The position numbers were made by a program, and so were the translations under genes. A stretch of DNA of 64,000 nt from Lucifuga dentata (lineage: Eukaryota; Chordata; Actinopteri; Ophidiiformes; Bythitidae), in assembly GCA_014773175.1 (NCBI GenBank), contig VXCM01000744.1:62001-126000 (forward strand), in the 5' to 3' direction. Below are positions 11,467 to 23,710 of this stretch, piece by piece (position 1 is the stretch's first letter; every line of letters begins with the position of its first letter). The notes under the pieces are model-generated. The model was not told the origin of the DNA and ran no database searches. It saw only the letters and a list, made by a program, of their open reading frames with translations.

Positions 11467-14037
11467 TTCCTTCTCTTGCTCGAATATTTTACTTTTGGTG
11501 GACACCCATTTTCTCTACTTCTTTCCCATTTTCTTCTTTGTCCTTCGTTTTTCATCTCTTAGCCACTTGTACCAAATCTTTGGCAATATGGAATCCTTCG
11601 TTCCTCTCACATCCATTTGATAAAAATGTATAGGCATTAGTGAGAAGGCATAGGTAGTTTGACCTTTTTATGTTGCGCCTATTTCGCATTCACTGCATTT
11701 CCATACTGCAGAAGGGTACAATTTGTATGGCTATCCATACAGGAGCATTATCAGGTTAGATGGAAAAAAATAATAGTAATGGAAGTCTGATGACATGGGG
11801 CGTTATTTTTTTCCTGTAATTTTCCAGTGAGCAATAGTGACTTTGACATCAGCTCATCAGTCATTTTCCAGTTTCTCGTTTGTTTGGTGTTTAATCCTTG
11901 GGCGGCTCGGAAATAATAACTGGCCGTTAAATTAAGGGAATTTGTTTATGTCTAATTGGCAGAAATACGAAAATATTGCATAATGTGAAAGATATTAAAG
12001 AAGAGCTTAGAGGACAAATAAAAGGACAGAAATACTTAATCATACTGTTTTTGTTTCAAATCATTTGCAGATTCACAAACAACAGCCAAGCTATTTAATC
12101 TTGTCGGAGCTCCAGGTTTGAAAGTGTCTTCACAAGTAGACAGATATTTATCTAAAACATGTTACCGTGCCAAACGGATTCATTCATGCCAGGAGTTGTA
12201 ATCGAGTTGACAACATCTGCACTCTAGGGATTAAGTAAAAGAACAGAAAAATGCTGGTACAGATTGGGGAAAAATCATATTCAATCACACTGCCTTTGGA
12301 TAAATAGAGCCACTTTAAAGTTTGACGTTACTTTCCTTTGTGCAAACGAACTGTCAGCTACACCTACAGCACGGAATTTATTTCATTAAAACAATATTGA
12401 TTTCTCCTTTGTCACAAATTATAATGAAAAACAGGCAATGTCAAGAGATGGTAATCAATGATTAGCTCTTATATGTATTGCGTTGTCAGGAAGTGACAGA
12501 TGGCTGCTTGATGGCTGATGGTTGTGACCTTGACTGTGGGAATTACCACCAAGGGGGAGACCAAGGATTGCATGAAGCAGCCATTTCTTAATGACTGAAT
12601 TATATCTGTTTCATAGCTGAAGGCTTCATGCCCAAAGAACAGAATAAAACCACTCTCAAAGTTTCATCTCATATGGATCCACAACACAAACATCTAAACG
12701 ATTCACAAATAAATATGTATGTGAATTGATATGTTTCAATGAAATAATCATCGAACTAGACCGCTGACGGGTGGATCAGTTCACAGGAGTGGAGGATTAT
12801 TTCATCCAAATATCTCACCCACTTTCACCACTCTGGAGACAGTTCTGTTAAATCAGCAGTTTGGGGTCCAGTTAGTAGGATAATTTATAATGTACACAAT
12901 TGTTCATGCAATTAAGAACAAGACAGGATAAGTAATTTAGAGATTTTACTCCTCTGTTAATTTAGACAAACTCACTATGGGCTTGTCATTTAATTAATGA
13001 GATACTTATCCTAATCTTTAACTGATGATTTGATACACACAGCTCTATCATCAATCTATTTCCACTTGCATGGGAAAAAACAGAAAAGAAAAGGAATATT
13101 CATCATTTATGATATGTAAATGGTCATTAACCACATGCAATGCTCAATTTGCAAAGAATGGGAATCCAGAGAATTGACAGAGGGGAAATCCTGTGTTGTG
13201 GTTAAGGTGGAAGGGTCCCAGAATTTGGATCGACTGCTGAAAACAATAGAGCATCAGTGGGGGATAATGTCTGCCATGCAGAGAAGGATTACTTTGTCAA
13301 AGCCTGGATCGGCTGCCAATACACAGGCCGGTTCCTAAAAGGTGTCGGACTTAGACAATGCTGAAACATTCTTTTCAGGTTAGTGCAGTGTTTAATTGTG
13401 GGCTGAGAGAAGAAAGTGGCAGCTCAAATTACGGCATCATAATTTCAAAACAGCTTACAGATCAAGATGTTGAATTACATAGATCTTTTTATGTCTACAG
13501 TAGCTATGAGTTCATCATGAAAAAAAACTACATAAACTTTTTTAATGCTTGGGGTCACACAGGTCCAAGTCAACAAATTGGCGCCACACAGAAAGACGCA
13601 TGTGGTTGCATGTCACCTTTTCACCTGTCTGCGTATATCCCAGGATTTTGTAACTGTAATGGAGGAAATACTGGTATTTGTAAGATTACCTGAATAAAAG
13701 ATCATCGAGATAGCTGACAAACAATTCCTGATGTGAGATCTCACAAAATCTTGGAAAAGAAGAGACGTCGTGCCAGAAGGCATGGAAAATTTTAAGAGAC
13801 ATAACCCCTTTTATTTTGAAGGAGCTCATGAAAAACATGGGTTATGGGTGATGCCATTTTTAAAGAATGGACTACTTCTAGGACATTATTTGCTGTAATG
13901 AGTTTTTGACACTGCCACCTACAGTTTGGGATAATACTGCTTTTCTGCAAGGAGAAAATAGTAAAGACTATAAAAGCTCCACGTCTGTTCATCATGGTTC
14001 CACATCAGCTCCATGCAGAAACCACAATTCAGCCTTT
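9421..14037. other. Gene-free stretch
   Basis: Mostly unique sequence with no recognised gene. It contains a (CT)n microsatellite at 11412-11460 inside a pyrimidine-rich block (about 11320-11570). A block at about 11820-11960 is of balanced composition without simple repeats, and its status is unknown. Confidence 0.55.
11412..11460. repeat. (CT)n microsatellite
   Basis: About 24 uninterrupted CT units within a longer pyrimidine tract. It gives open but meaningless Leu-Ser and Arg-Glu reading frames on both strands. Confidence 0.95.
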
Positions 14038-14120
14038 AGGCCCCATTTACACTTAGTACTATCTGTAACCAGATATATTATCCACATAATGAAAAACTGA
14101 TGCTAATGCAAGGTGTAAAT
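14038..14120. repeat. Family C repeat, terminal-like part
   Basis: Begins GGCCCCATTTACACTTAG and ends with GCAAGGTGTAAATGTG. The TTTACAC / GGTGTAAA pair makes it an inverted-repeat unit, of a style seen in many fish non-autonomous DNA repeats. Related pieces lie at 14495-14558, 30566-30642 and 32580-32620. The class is inferred. Confidence 0.45.
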
Positions 14121-14494
14121 GTGCACAGTACAGTTCAAGTCACAGCTTGCCGGTATAACTGGGACACATTTGTGAGAAAAAATCCACCCACAAGCTGAAA
14201 ACATCAACCCGACAGAACAGAAGAAGCTACTTGGATGGTTGCGAATCATCATAGACATGCCACCCCGCCTCGTCTTCCCACTTACTCTGGTTAATAAAGT
14301 TCTTTTTTTTTTTTCCCAATCAGGAGTTGCAACTTCCTGTAAATGAGTACCTGCATTTGGAATGCGGAGAGCAACAGCCACACTAAACAATTATTAATTA
14401 TTTAAAAACACAGACAGAGCTCATCCACAGAGCAAAGAGGAAACACGGGCTTTATAACCATCTGCCTGCTGAGATCTGATCACAATGCAGGCAG

Positions 14495-14558
14495 AATCCA
14501 GATAATGAGAACGCTTTTTAATGCAAGTCCTGATATCAGTTATCACTGTCTAGATAAC
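14495..14558 (+). repeat. Family C repeat, shared segment 1
   Basis: This segment starts AATCCAGATAATGAGAACGC and ends TCACTGTCTAGATAAC. Its reverse complement is found at 30566-30642 with high identity apart from a 13-base insertion carrying GGTGTAAA. Just upstream, CTGCCTGC/GCAGGCAG arms (about 14462-14494) form a small stem. Confidence 0.6.
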
Positions 14559-14866
14559 ATATCAGGATGCAGAGATCATGTTTTTATGTGCTCTTCATGT
14601 AGATGTTAGACGATGCTGATTTTTTGCAGATCAAATTCATGCTTTATTGCTTTACTTTCTGTTTAAGATCACGGTGAGACTCTGCTCCACAGAACACTAA
14701 AGAGGGAGTTGGACAATTTATTAATATACTTTTTATTAATATTCTTGTGTTAGTTCATTTCCTCCCTGAGATGATTTATCTTTGCAGTACATATTACATC
14801 CAACCATACATCTAGTCTGGACTTACACACATATAGTGCTGTGTGCGCACCAACAAGTGTTTCTAA

Positions 14867-14872
<6 letters not shown>

Positions 14873-14937
<65 letters not shown>
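14873..14937. repeat. Compound (CT)n(CA)n microsatellite
   Basis: About 12 CT units run directly into about 20 CA units. The same compound arrangement recurs at 42077-42145. Confidence 0.95.
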
Positions 14938-14941
<4 letters not shown>

Positions 14942-15082
14942 AGTACGTCTGTGCATATTTAGATGGGGTAGTGGTGGTAGTTGCTCTCCAGCAGGGAAGT
15001 ATAATCTATAAATCTGCATCATTGCAGCGTAGTCAAAGCTGTAGCGTTATTAGTAGGAAGCTCCCATATAACAAAATACCAC

Positions 15083-15109
15083 AAAAAAAAAAAAAAAAAA
15101 AAAAAAAAA
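15083..15109. repeat. Poly(A) tract, 27 bp
   Basis: Uninterrupted A homopolymer. Confidence 0.9.
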
Positions 15110-16083
15110 GAAAAGCTTTTATCAAAACGCAGATTCTCCATCTTTAGCATTTGATGCAATTATATGCAATTTACATTAGAGTTGACATTATTAAAGCAAC
15201 TGAGGTCAACAGTTTCCCATTAAATGAATGACAGTTCTGGTAGTATAAATGCAGGCAGATTCCTATTCCTGAGAGGCCATTGGTTAAATTACCCTCTTGG
15301 TGCTTTTTGAAGCATCTTCTTATAAATCAAAGCACTTACAGTGTAATGGAACAGATTCTCCAAAACTGAAGAATTCCATTTCAAAGACTCCAAAAGCTTG
15401 CTTGTTCAGCTCTGACTTTACCTTATGATTTCACCTTCACCACATGTTCTTTAATACCTCATTTAGATCATAAAGGAGGAATACATGCCAATTAACAAGA
15501 ATTATATTCTTTCAGAAAACTGTGAATAGGGCAATATTTGACTAATTCATCTATTGGTATTAAGATTTCTTTCTCATAAGCTCTATTAAAAGAAAATCAA
15601 TTATCTCTGATTAAAACAATCCAGCAGATCTCAGTTCTAAAGCAGGAGGTGATTTAGAATTTTCTGCAGGCCATGTTAAAGAAGAGATGGCAGAGCGCCA
15701 TTCTCTGTGATGTGTCTTTGTGGAATAACAATGAATAAGAGCCGAACATGCTACAGCTTTCGTCTTCCACACATAGAAGAGGAAAATTACAGTTATTCTT
15801 TATATTTTGCATTAAGTAGTATGATAACACTCTATAAACACTTGTTTGACACATCCAAGGATATGCATTTATTCATGCATTTGTAAATAACTATAACTCC
15901 TTCAATGCTGAAAAGGTATCTTATTATATTACCTTGTATGCATTACATTATAGCACCATTTACAATCTATAAGTGTATACTTTGCAACATTTTGTTAAAC
16001 AGTTTTAAATCCACCTAGGGTTATGGTTTATGTAAATGTTCATATCTTTTCCATAAGTATAATCGAAAAAAAAAAAAAAAAAT

Positions 16084-16084
16084 N
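16084..16084. other. One-N assembly gap in poly(A)
   Basis: A single N lies between two A-runs. Run length is unresolved. Confidence 0.9.
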
Positions 16085-17189
16085 AAAAAAAAAAAAAAAA
16101 ACTCGAAGAAATCATAGAATATACGGAAGATTATGGAAAATAAGATAAAACCTATGAAACAAGAATACACCCCAAGAGCTCATATTGTACCTTCACCAAG
16201 GCCAATAAAATCCTCCCCCCCCAAAAATAACAAACAACAAAAAAAACAGCCAAATCTTTTCAGAATTGTTTTTGAGATATCCTGCTAACAAACAGACACA
16301 CAGACAAATAAACAACAACAAAAAAAATTCAGGTGGTCACATAAACTCCTTGGCAAAGGTAAAAATAATAATAATAAAAAAAAACTGCATACATGTAGCA
16401 TAACTTTTCTTTGTTAATATTGCATTAAAATATTTAATTGCTAATGCACTGCCTATAAATGCTACATGAATGAAATAAAGTGTTGGAATATTTGTGTTAT
16501 AGCAGCAGTAAAGGGCTTCAGTGGTTCATGCTAGGTTCAGGTTTGTCACACTGTGTTTTTTTTTCCTCTCCTCACTGTGAAATGAACCTTTTTGAGGTCA
16601 TCCCACAGACACAAAGCTATTCTTTCTTCCACTATAAAAGGTTGACCAGACTCTGCCCATCCACATTCTCTCTCCACTAAAATTGCAGCAGCTCTACACT
16701 GTCATTTGTAGCTTGCACTGAAACAAAAGGCTTCTGGGTAACACTGTTTAATGTTCCAACTTAAACAAACTCCCAGAACCAAGACAAGAGATCTGACAGT
16801 CAGACCTCATTATTGTGCCATGCTGTGCCGCTCCAAATAGTCTACATTCTCTGCAGACCCCTGCAGCATCGTCAATCAACAAAACCAAAAGTACATAAAA
16901 ACTGTGCCAAAGTCTCACCACAAATCAAAGCTTTATGGTTTCATATCAACAAGTTCTCTGATCTAAATTGGTTTCTGGAGTCTCACAAACTTTTAGAAGT
17001 TGGACGCTTAGATTTTGTTTTCTGTAAACTCTCAAAGCAAACAAGACACTTTGACATATAAAACTGCAGTGATTCGCTGCTCACAAGCTCACGATTACAA
17101 TTAGATGCTAATTATTCAGAACACAGAGTAAGTGCTAAATAAATTAGAGTCCACAGAAATATTTAGTCATGTTTGCTTTGTCATCTACC

Positions 17190-17214
17190 AAAAAAAAAAA
17201 AAAAAAAAAAAAAA
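17190..17214. repeat. Poly(A) tract, 25 bp
   Basis: Uninterrupted A homopolymer. Confidence 0.9.
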
Positions 17215-19365
17215 GCAAAAAATTGCAGTTATGCAGGATATTAACACAGCCAGACTTTCTCAAATACTAATGGAAAGAAATACATTTCAGCGGGGTTCTT
17301 AGCTGGCCTGCCTTTTAGCTGAATGTGTGGGCCCTGAAGCCAGCAGGTAGGCTTTAACACTTCTGTTGGTTATCTCATTAGCTAAGCTGCCTCCGCCTGA
17401 CAGAGCCGCAGCTCTGAAATCATGCCAAAGTGAATTTACAGGCATCTGGTTGTACAGTTTGTGTGTTCTGGCCACTGTAGCTGCCTCAGATATGGACAGT
17501 GTGTGTCTGCTTCACACCTACAGGAGCTGTAATAGCTTCATGCTGTATTGTCAGACTGAGTGGGTGACTAAGACTGAGATTTCCGGAAGATGTAAAGGAT
17601 ATGTTATCTGATTAGACCGCAGACTGATTTACTCTAAGAACATTTTCCATGGTTTTCACAGATTTACCTTTCATATCTAAAGACATCAGTCAGCTCTCAG
17701 AGTCAAAATAGGAATTTGTTTGACCATCGCTATGACCTGTAGAGACATCAGCACTTCTTCAGAATTCTCAGCATTGTGGAGTTTTTTTTCTTCCTCTATT
17801 GTTCTTCTCCCACACAGATTCTGGCAAAAGAAGGAGAATAATTTGTTAAGAAATTCCATTGTTGTTTTTTTTCGACAGACCTCATTCTACATTGTTATGT
17901 AAAGAGAAAATAGCGCAGACATAAGGTTTCTCAATTAAGTGGAACAGGAGAATGAATGACTGTTTAATGGATATGACTTTCCTATCTTGTTTTGCCTGAG
18001 CACAAAGAGATTTGTTACACAGAATCTAATTTATTTCAAATGTGAACCTTACAAGTAATAGACAGCACCAAAACAATTATAATCCATGCAGCTGGCATTT
18101 TTTATTGGTTGGCTGTAATGAATCCTGCGTCAACAGCTTAATTTGCTTTGACCCATAAATAGCAGATTAGCTCATGGTGTGCACAATATTTTTATTCAAT
18201 TACCAGATAAAAATAAATTTGTGAAGTGACGATATAAACCACCTGATGACAAGAAAGTTCAGCTGAGAGTGGATGACTTGATTTTAAGAAGATGTGGTAA
18301 TTTGTCCAGCAGCTGGGATTCTTGTAATTTACTCCCTGACTTAAATAACTTCATTCATTGTGCAATTAAACAAGGTGAATTTTCTGAGGTGCATTCAAAT
18401 GATGAAATGTGTTGAAGTCTCATTACATGTGCAAGCTCTGAATACTTGATATTCTTCAGATTTTCATCCATGAAATTTCAGACAGGGTCTGTCTGACCCA
18501 TGGCCCACCGTGGACCATAACAAGGTCTCCTGTGCTGCTGAAGCTGAGGATCCACAGACAGACTTTTGCTGTATCTCATTATCAAATTGGCTCGTCTTCC
18601 TCCTCTCTTGAATTTGTGAGCACTGTGCATGTTCCTAGAATGTCATTGGGCGTGAGCCTGCCGGTTAGACTGCAAACTAAGGTGATACACTCAATTCCCG
18701 CAGCTTGATAATGCATAATGAATCGTAGCGGCCAGGGAATAAACATTTAGCATTGTGGATGTTTCACAAAGTTTTGAAAACAGTGACTCAATTTCAGACT
18801 GGTAAAAGTCCAGACGTGATTGCAGAGCCTTCTTCTTTTATCGTGGCACACTATGGCGCAACCAAGACCTGAATATCTTGCCGAGACATGCCTGAGAAGT
18901 GGCCGAGAGTGACGGAGAAGTCTCAATCTCGCAGCGTGTTTGTACTGTCAAAACAAAAACAAAAATTTATGAAATATGGGGGCAAAAATAACAACAGTCA
19001 CTCCTGAAAAGATGGAACATTATGAGAGGAGAACAGCTCATTAGCTGCAACAGTTTGGGCTGTTCAAAACAATGTGCCACTATGCGTGTCAAAACGACAT
19101 CCTGCCGAGAGAAACAGCCAACGTTTCCCTCCTGTCTCCGTGCTGAAGTCACAAGAAACAAAGCCGCAGAGACAGAATAATCTCAGGACTTCAGTATCTC
19201 TCCTCTCTGTGAAGTCTGATTTTTCTTTCTTCAAATAATGTAAACATTTTATCTATATGTGCATGGAAAATACGCTCACGTAAGAAGCTCCAACACAATA
19301 TATACATTGTTTTGAATCTAACTGAAGCAACTCAGTTTATTCATAGATTCAGATTTAGGTATGAA

Positions 19366-20370
19366 CAGGTAGGGACGTGTCCCTGCCAATGTCAGGCTTG
19401 CTGAATTGTCCCTACCAATATTTTTAATCAGGTAAAGTTTGTTTCACATTAGAGATTCCACAGATATCTGCTACTTAAAACCATTAAACGCCACACGCTA
19501 CCACCTCTAAACAGTAATAAGTGTTGTAGAGCGTTCATCAATACATGCTGACAAGCAACAATTAACACAGTTCTGCCATTTTCGTATGCATATTTAATAA
19601 GAAAGAAAAAAAAGAATCACTACAGCTTTGCAAAAGGAAGTGTCAAAAAATGCCGTCTTAAAAAATAGGTGACCTAAATATGTTTTGCATGGAAATTTGT
19701 ATATATTTAACATACTTTTGCATGTTGGCATAGAACCTTTTTTACTTTGACAAGGACCATTCCACTAACATACTACAAGAACCATTTTCCCAATTACATA
19801 ATCCTATTGCCCAGCAAATGCATTTTTTGTTTATAAATCTGTAAAACTTTTTGCTATAAATCCACAGAACTTCTGAGCCGTTGTAACTTTGTGTATTACA
19901 TTAATGTAAGTGGTTGGATGGGGAAAGGGTGCTTATAGTTGGTGGGATTGGCCTTGTAACAGCTACTGTAAGCATTTTAAAAGCTATACTGAGATTCTGC
20001 AGCTCTGTCTTTCTTTCAGTCCGTTTATTTGGGCTATATGACTCCAGTTTCCTGCAGCTAATAGAATGATCTTTTTTTTTTTTTTTTTTTNTTTTTTTTT
20101 TTTTTTTTAGTATATGATGTATGTTAGTAAATGATGTATCTTTAAACCATCATTGCACATCATACACACAGTTCATGTGCCGCTGAGTTATTACTAACTG
20201 GTAGTTGAAGTTATGATTTAAATACCATCATAGTGGAAGCTGATTATGGAGGCTTACTTTGTCTCTCCTTCACACACCAGCTCATTATTGTATTACATGC
20301 AGAAAATACAATCATATAGCAAAGTAGAGGAAAATCAGATGACTAAAATTGTCCCTACCAATGTTAAAAC
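19366..20370 (+). repeat. Family D dispersed repeat, copy D1
   Basis: An unclassified repeat, matched in the same orientation by 52477-53060. Shared landmarks in order are GGTAGGGAC[A/G]TGTCCCT, CCAAT, GGGTAAAGTTT-type sequence, TATCTGCTACTTAAAAC (TATTTGCTACTTAAAAC in D2), ACAGCTTTG, ATAGGTGA, TATGTTTTGCAT, a TTGGCAT[A/G]GAACCTTTTT block and a G-rich GGTTGGATGGGG block. A second TTGTCCCTACCAATGTTA at about 20349-20367 may mark the far end. A T-run with an N (20091) lies inside. No ORF. Confidence 0.65.
20091..20091. other. One-N assembly gap in poly(T)
   Basis: A single N lies inside a T-run of about 37 bases. Confidence 0.9.
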
Positions 20371-21409
20371 CAAAGCCTTGATTCATCCAAAAATGAACAG
20401 ACACCATTAGACCAGCTCACAACAATGCTTTCTAACCTCAGCTCGCTCATGGAGGAACATGAGAAGGAGCCCCAAGGGACGATGCTTTTCAAATACCAGT
20501 GTGATTTATGGTCCACCATAACAAATCAACAAGTTTAACTTTAATTGTTTTCTTTGCGATGGGAGGTGGGGTAGTTAATACAGAGCAATGATTGATGGTA
20601 CAGGGCACCATGTTTGGCTCGGCACTTTGTCTTTCGCACTGCAGCTCAGGAATTGAACCAGTTGATAGAAGCAATTAATTTGAGAGAGAATTTTTTGATT
20701 TAGGAAATATACAGGTGCTAAAAATACGCTGCAAATTGTACCGGTGCTGTCTCACCTAAGAGTACGGCTTCCACTGAAAGAGCACGAGAAATCGTTTTCA
20801 GGGGTGAGAGATAAAAGCTAATAAATAAAATAAATAAAGCTTCGAGGTCACCGTTTAACATATGTGCTCAAACTCAAATGTTTGTGTAAAACTGCAGCGG
20901 AGCGGATGACATTTCCTATGTTTTAATAAAGTGAGCTTCTGTTTAAGCTACATTAGTTTGCTAAGTAATTGAGACAACCATTTAATTAAATGCTTTGCTG
21001 ATGATGCTTCTCTTGGAATAGTGGCCGTTAACCATTAATCAGTGGTGCACACCTAATTTACAAGGACAACAGTGCAGGAATGGAGCCGGTGCAGGAGAGG
21101 AAATTGTCATGCTGTTCCATTAAATCACCATTAGTAATTAGTGAAGCTAGTGGCACCAGTCACACTAAGAATATATTGTGATCACAACAGATCATCTACA
21201 TCTACATGTGATATCACAGCTGATCAGCGCTCGGCTTAGTGATTAAAGGTCTTTCTCAGTGACAATTGCAGCCGTGTGGTTGAGATAAAGGTGTTTCAGA
21301 GAGCGACCCTGCAGCTTCTGCCAGTAACTCAGGCCGTGCCAGACCAGGTCTATTTATTTTCTTGCATTTGTTCCAGCCTGCTGGTGAATGATGCAATAGC
21401 CTATACAAG

Positions 21410-21534
21410 ATTTACTTCTGTTGATTATTGAATCATGGAGGAAGAGAGAAAAAAAAAGCAAAAAAAAAAAGNATTTACTTCTGTTGATTATTGAATCATG
21501 GAGGAAGAGAGAAAAAAAAAGCAAAAAAAAAAAG
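21410..21534. other. Probable assembly duplication around one N
   Basis: A 62-base segment (21410-21471) is repeated exactly at 21473-21534 with only an N (21472) between. Each copy ends in the same A-rich GCAAAAAAAAAAAG. Perfect identity, including homopolymer lengths, plus the N points to unmerged contig ends rather than a biological tandem repeat. Confidence 0.85.
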
Positions 21535-21930
21535 AAGCTTTGGCCAGAATGCTATGCCTGATTTTTAATTAAGTTTGGACAAAAACTGGTCTTTCCTCAG
21601 TCGATTCATAAAAATGACCTTCGTTGTGAATTACAGTAATGAAATATGATGAGCACAGCTTGGGAGCGTGGATTCTGTGGCATACTGAGGGGCTGGAGTA
21701 AGAATGATTATGGTTTTATAAGTGTGGCTGTGCAGAAGTTTCGGTTGTTACAATGGTTACACAGTGCAAACTGATACTGCACAGATAATAAATCAAACAT
21801 AATTGATTGCAGTACTGTCTTAGAGCGTTTCTGTTAGCATCAATCACATTTACAATGAATTACAAAGACTGCTGCACATGCTCGTGATGCTGAGCAAACG
21901 AAGATCACTACTACAAACTAACTGGATAAC

Positions 21931-21947
21931 TGTGTGTGTGTGTGTGT
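21931..21947. repeat. Short (TG)n microsatellite
   Basis: About eight TG units followed by TATGTGTGG. Confidence 0.85.
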
Positions 21948-22238
21948 ATGTGTGGTGTTGGTGAACAGCACAATAAAGAATGATGGTGTACAGAGTTCAG
22001 ATTAAATGAAAATCAAATGAAGAAATGAAAAGCATAATAAAAGATCAAACTCTAAACTAACTAAACCTAAAATAAACTCAAACTGTTTCTTGGCAACACA
22101 ATTCTGATGAAATGGTCTAAACAGAAACATTGAAAACCTAGTAAATAAATAAATGCAAAAAAACTACAAACGACTATAGTCTCTAAAGCCTTGTTGAATT
22201 CTCTCTAAGATTTGAAATCTGCAAAGTATTTATACGTT

Positions 22239-22243
<5 letters not shown>

Positions 22244-22282
<39 letters not shown>

Positions 22283-22286
22283 NNNN
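22244..22286. repeat. Poly(A) tract ending in a 4-N gap
   Basis: 39 A residues are followed by NNNN (22283-22286) and then CCCACCCAGG. The gap probably reflects a sequencing failure at the homopolymer. Confidence 0.9.
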
Positions 22287-23010
22287 CCCACCCAGGTGAT
22301 GCCGCTATTAATATTCATAACTTTGCTCATTACTGCTCGGTCCATGAACAGTCAAAGAAGAAGTTATGTTTGATTTATGAGAGCATAGACAGATTGTTGT
22401 CTTGTCTGATGTGTTATCATTTTCCCTGACCCATTAAGGAACTCAATTTCAAACCGATCACATTATATTGGACTATACAGCATGTGTCATATTTCCTAAA
22501 TAGCAAATATTTTCAGTGACATATCTATGAGCCAGGCGTCTCTGTTTTGGTTTGATTGCCAGTTGCAGAGCTTGCACCATTTCAAAGAGTAAATATACAA
22601 TTTCTATGAAAATACTGTTCTTCATGCAAAGTTTCCCCAAAAGAGGCAGAGAGGATTTTTTTTTCTTTCCATCAGCTAAATTTAAAAAGGCAAAAACAAA
22701 GGGAAAAGACTGCAGCGTACAATCAGAGAAGATCTGGAACATCCAAGCAGCTTGATCCATTTCCTGACTGGCTGACTGAGAGCGTGAGGTACTGGAAGGC
22801 AACAAATCCCCAAAGTGGTTTCTGTAAGTGATGGAGGAAATTAAATGTGTCTTATATGGCTTCATTCACTAACTAGCTGTAAAACATTACATTTCTCTCT
22901 ATATGGAACATACGATGTATGCTGGCATTTCTACCTCAGAGTAATGACCAATGTGAGCTCACTTTTAATGATGGTAGTGGAACTGAAGCACATATGTATC
23001 AGACATATAT

Positions 23011-23041
<31 letters not shown>
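23011..23041. repeat. (GATA)n microsatellite
   Basis: About seven tandem tetranucleotide units flanked by AT dinucleotides. Confidence 0.95.
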
Positions 23042-23390
23042 TAGAACCACACTGACAAAAATATCCACACAATCTCTGCACATCAACTGAGAAAATTCTC
23101 AGAAATAATCAGGAAATAAATTATTTCAGAACGTTTTCTCCATATAAGGGCAGCTTAAAGAGTTTTTCTCTATGCAAAACAAACATATGCTGATATATAT
23201 AATTTTAAATCCACAAGCACATACAATGAAACAGGTGTCCCGAATCTTTACATTTACTTACTGTTTTCATATGAATGTTCATTAAATTATCATTTATTGT
23301 ACCTCAGCTCAACAATATCCCATTTTTAAAAGTCTAAAGCATATTGTTTTAAAGGGCGACTCCACACATTTTACAAATCAAATTCAGAAC

Positions 23391-23710
23391 TTCAGAGGGT
23401 GTTCTGCAAAATCATTTAACAAGGGTTGTCCCCCCCAACAAAAAAGAAAGAAAGAAAAAAAACCCAGCAAGTCAATTAATATGCATTTAGAATAATACAT
23501 TTAGAATATACTCCAAAGTCTAATGGCAAGTCTAATTACAAAGACTGCTGCAAAATCAGGGACATTTAATGACAACAAGGGTGCTGAAGATTTAAAAAAA
23601 GTAAAAAAAAAAAAAAATAAATAAAAAAAACAGGAAGTCAATTAATATGCATTTAGAATAATACATTTAGAATTCAGAGGGTGTTCTGCACAAATCAGGG
23701 ACATTTTTAA
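23391..23710. repeat. Local rearranged duplication
   Basis: A 39-base segment (AAGTCAATTAATATGC ...) at 23469-23507 recurs exactly at 23635-23673. CAGAGGGTGTTCTGCA at about 23394-23409 recurs at about 23676-23691, and AATCAGGGACATTT at about 23554-23567 recurs at about 23693-23706. The order of modules differs between copies. A-rich tracts separate the modules. Confidence 0.75.

Larger units (their letters stand above)
14591..19365. other. Gene-free stretch
   Basis: No gene recognised. It holds a compound (CT)n(CA)n microsatellite, three A-runs (15083-15109, about 16066-16101 with an N, 17190-17214) and several hundred bases of repeat-free sequence at 17280-17500 and 18060-18480 that could be conserved non-coding DNA, though this cannot be judged without alignment. 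Confidence 0.5.

Noticed and set aside
11108..11620. 170-codon plus-strand ORF
   Set aside because: Its middle is a run of Leu-Ser from the (CT)n microsatellite and the rest is pyrimidine-rich. No domain or splice support.
14782..15147. 121-codon plus-strand ORF
   Set aside because: Built from (CT)n, (CA)n and poly(A) translations (Leu-Ser, Thr-His, Lys).
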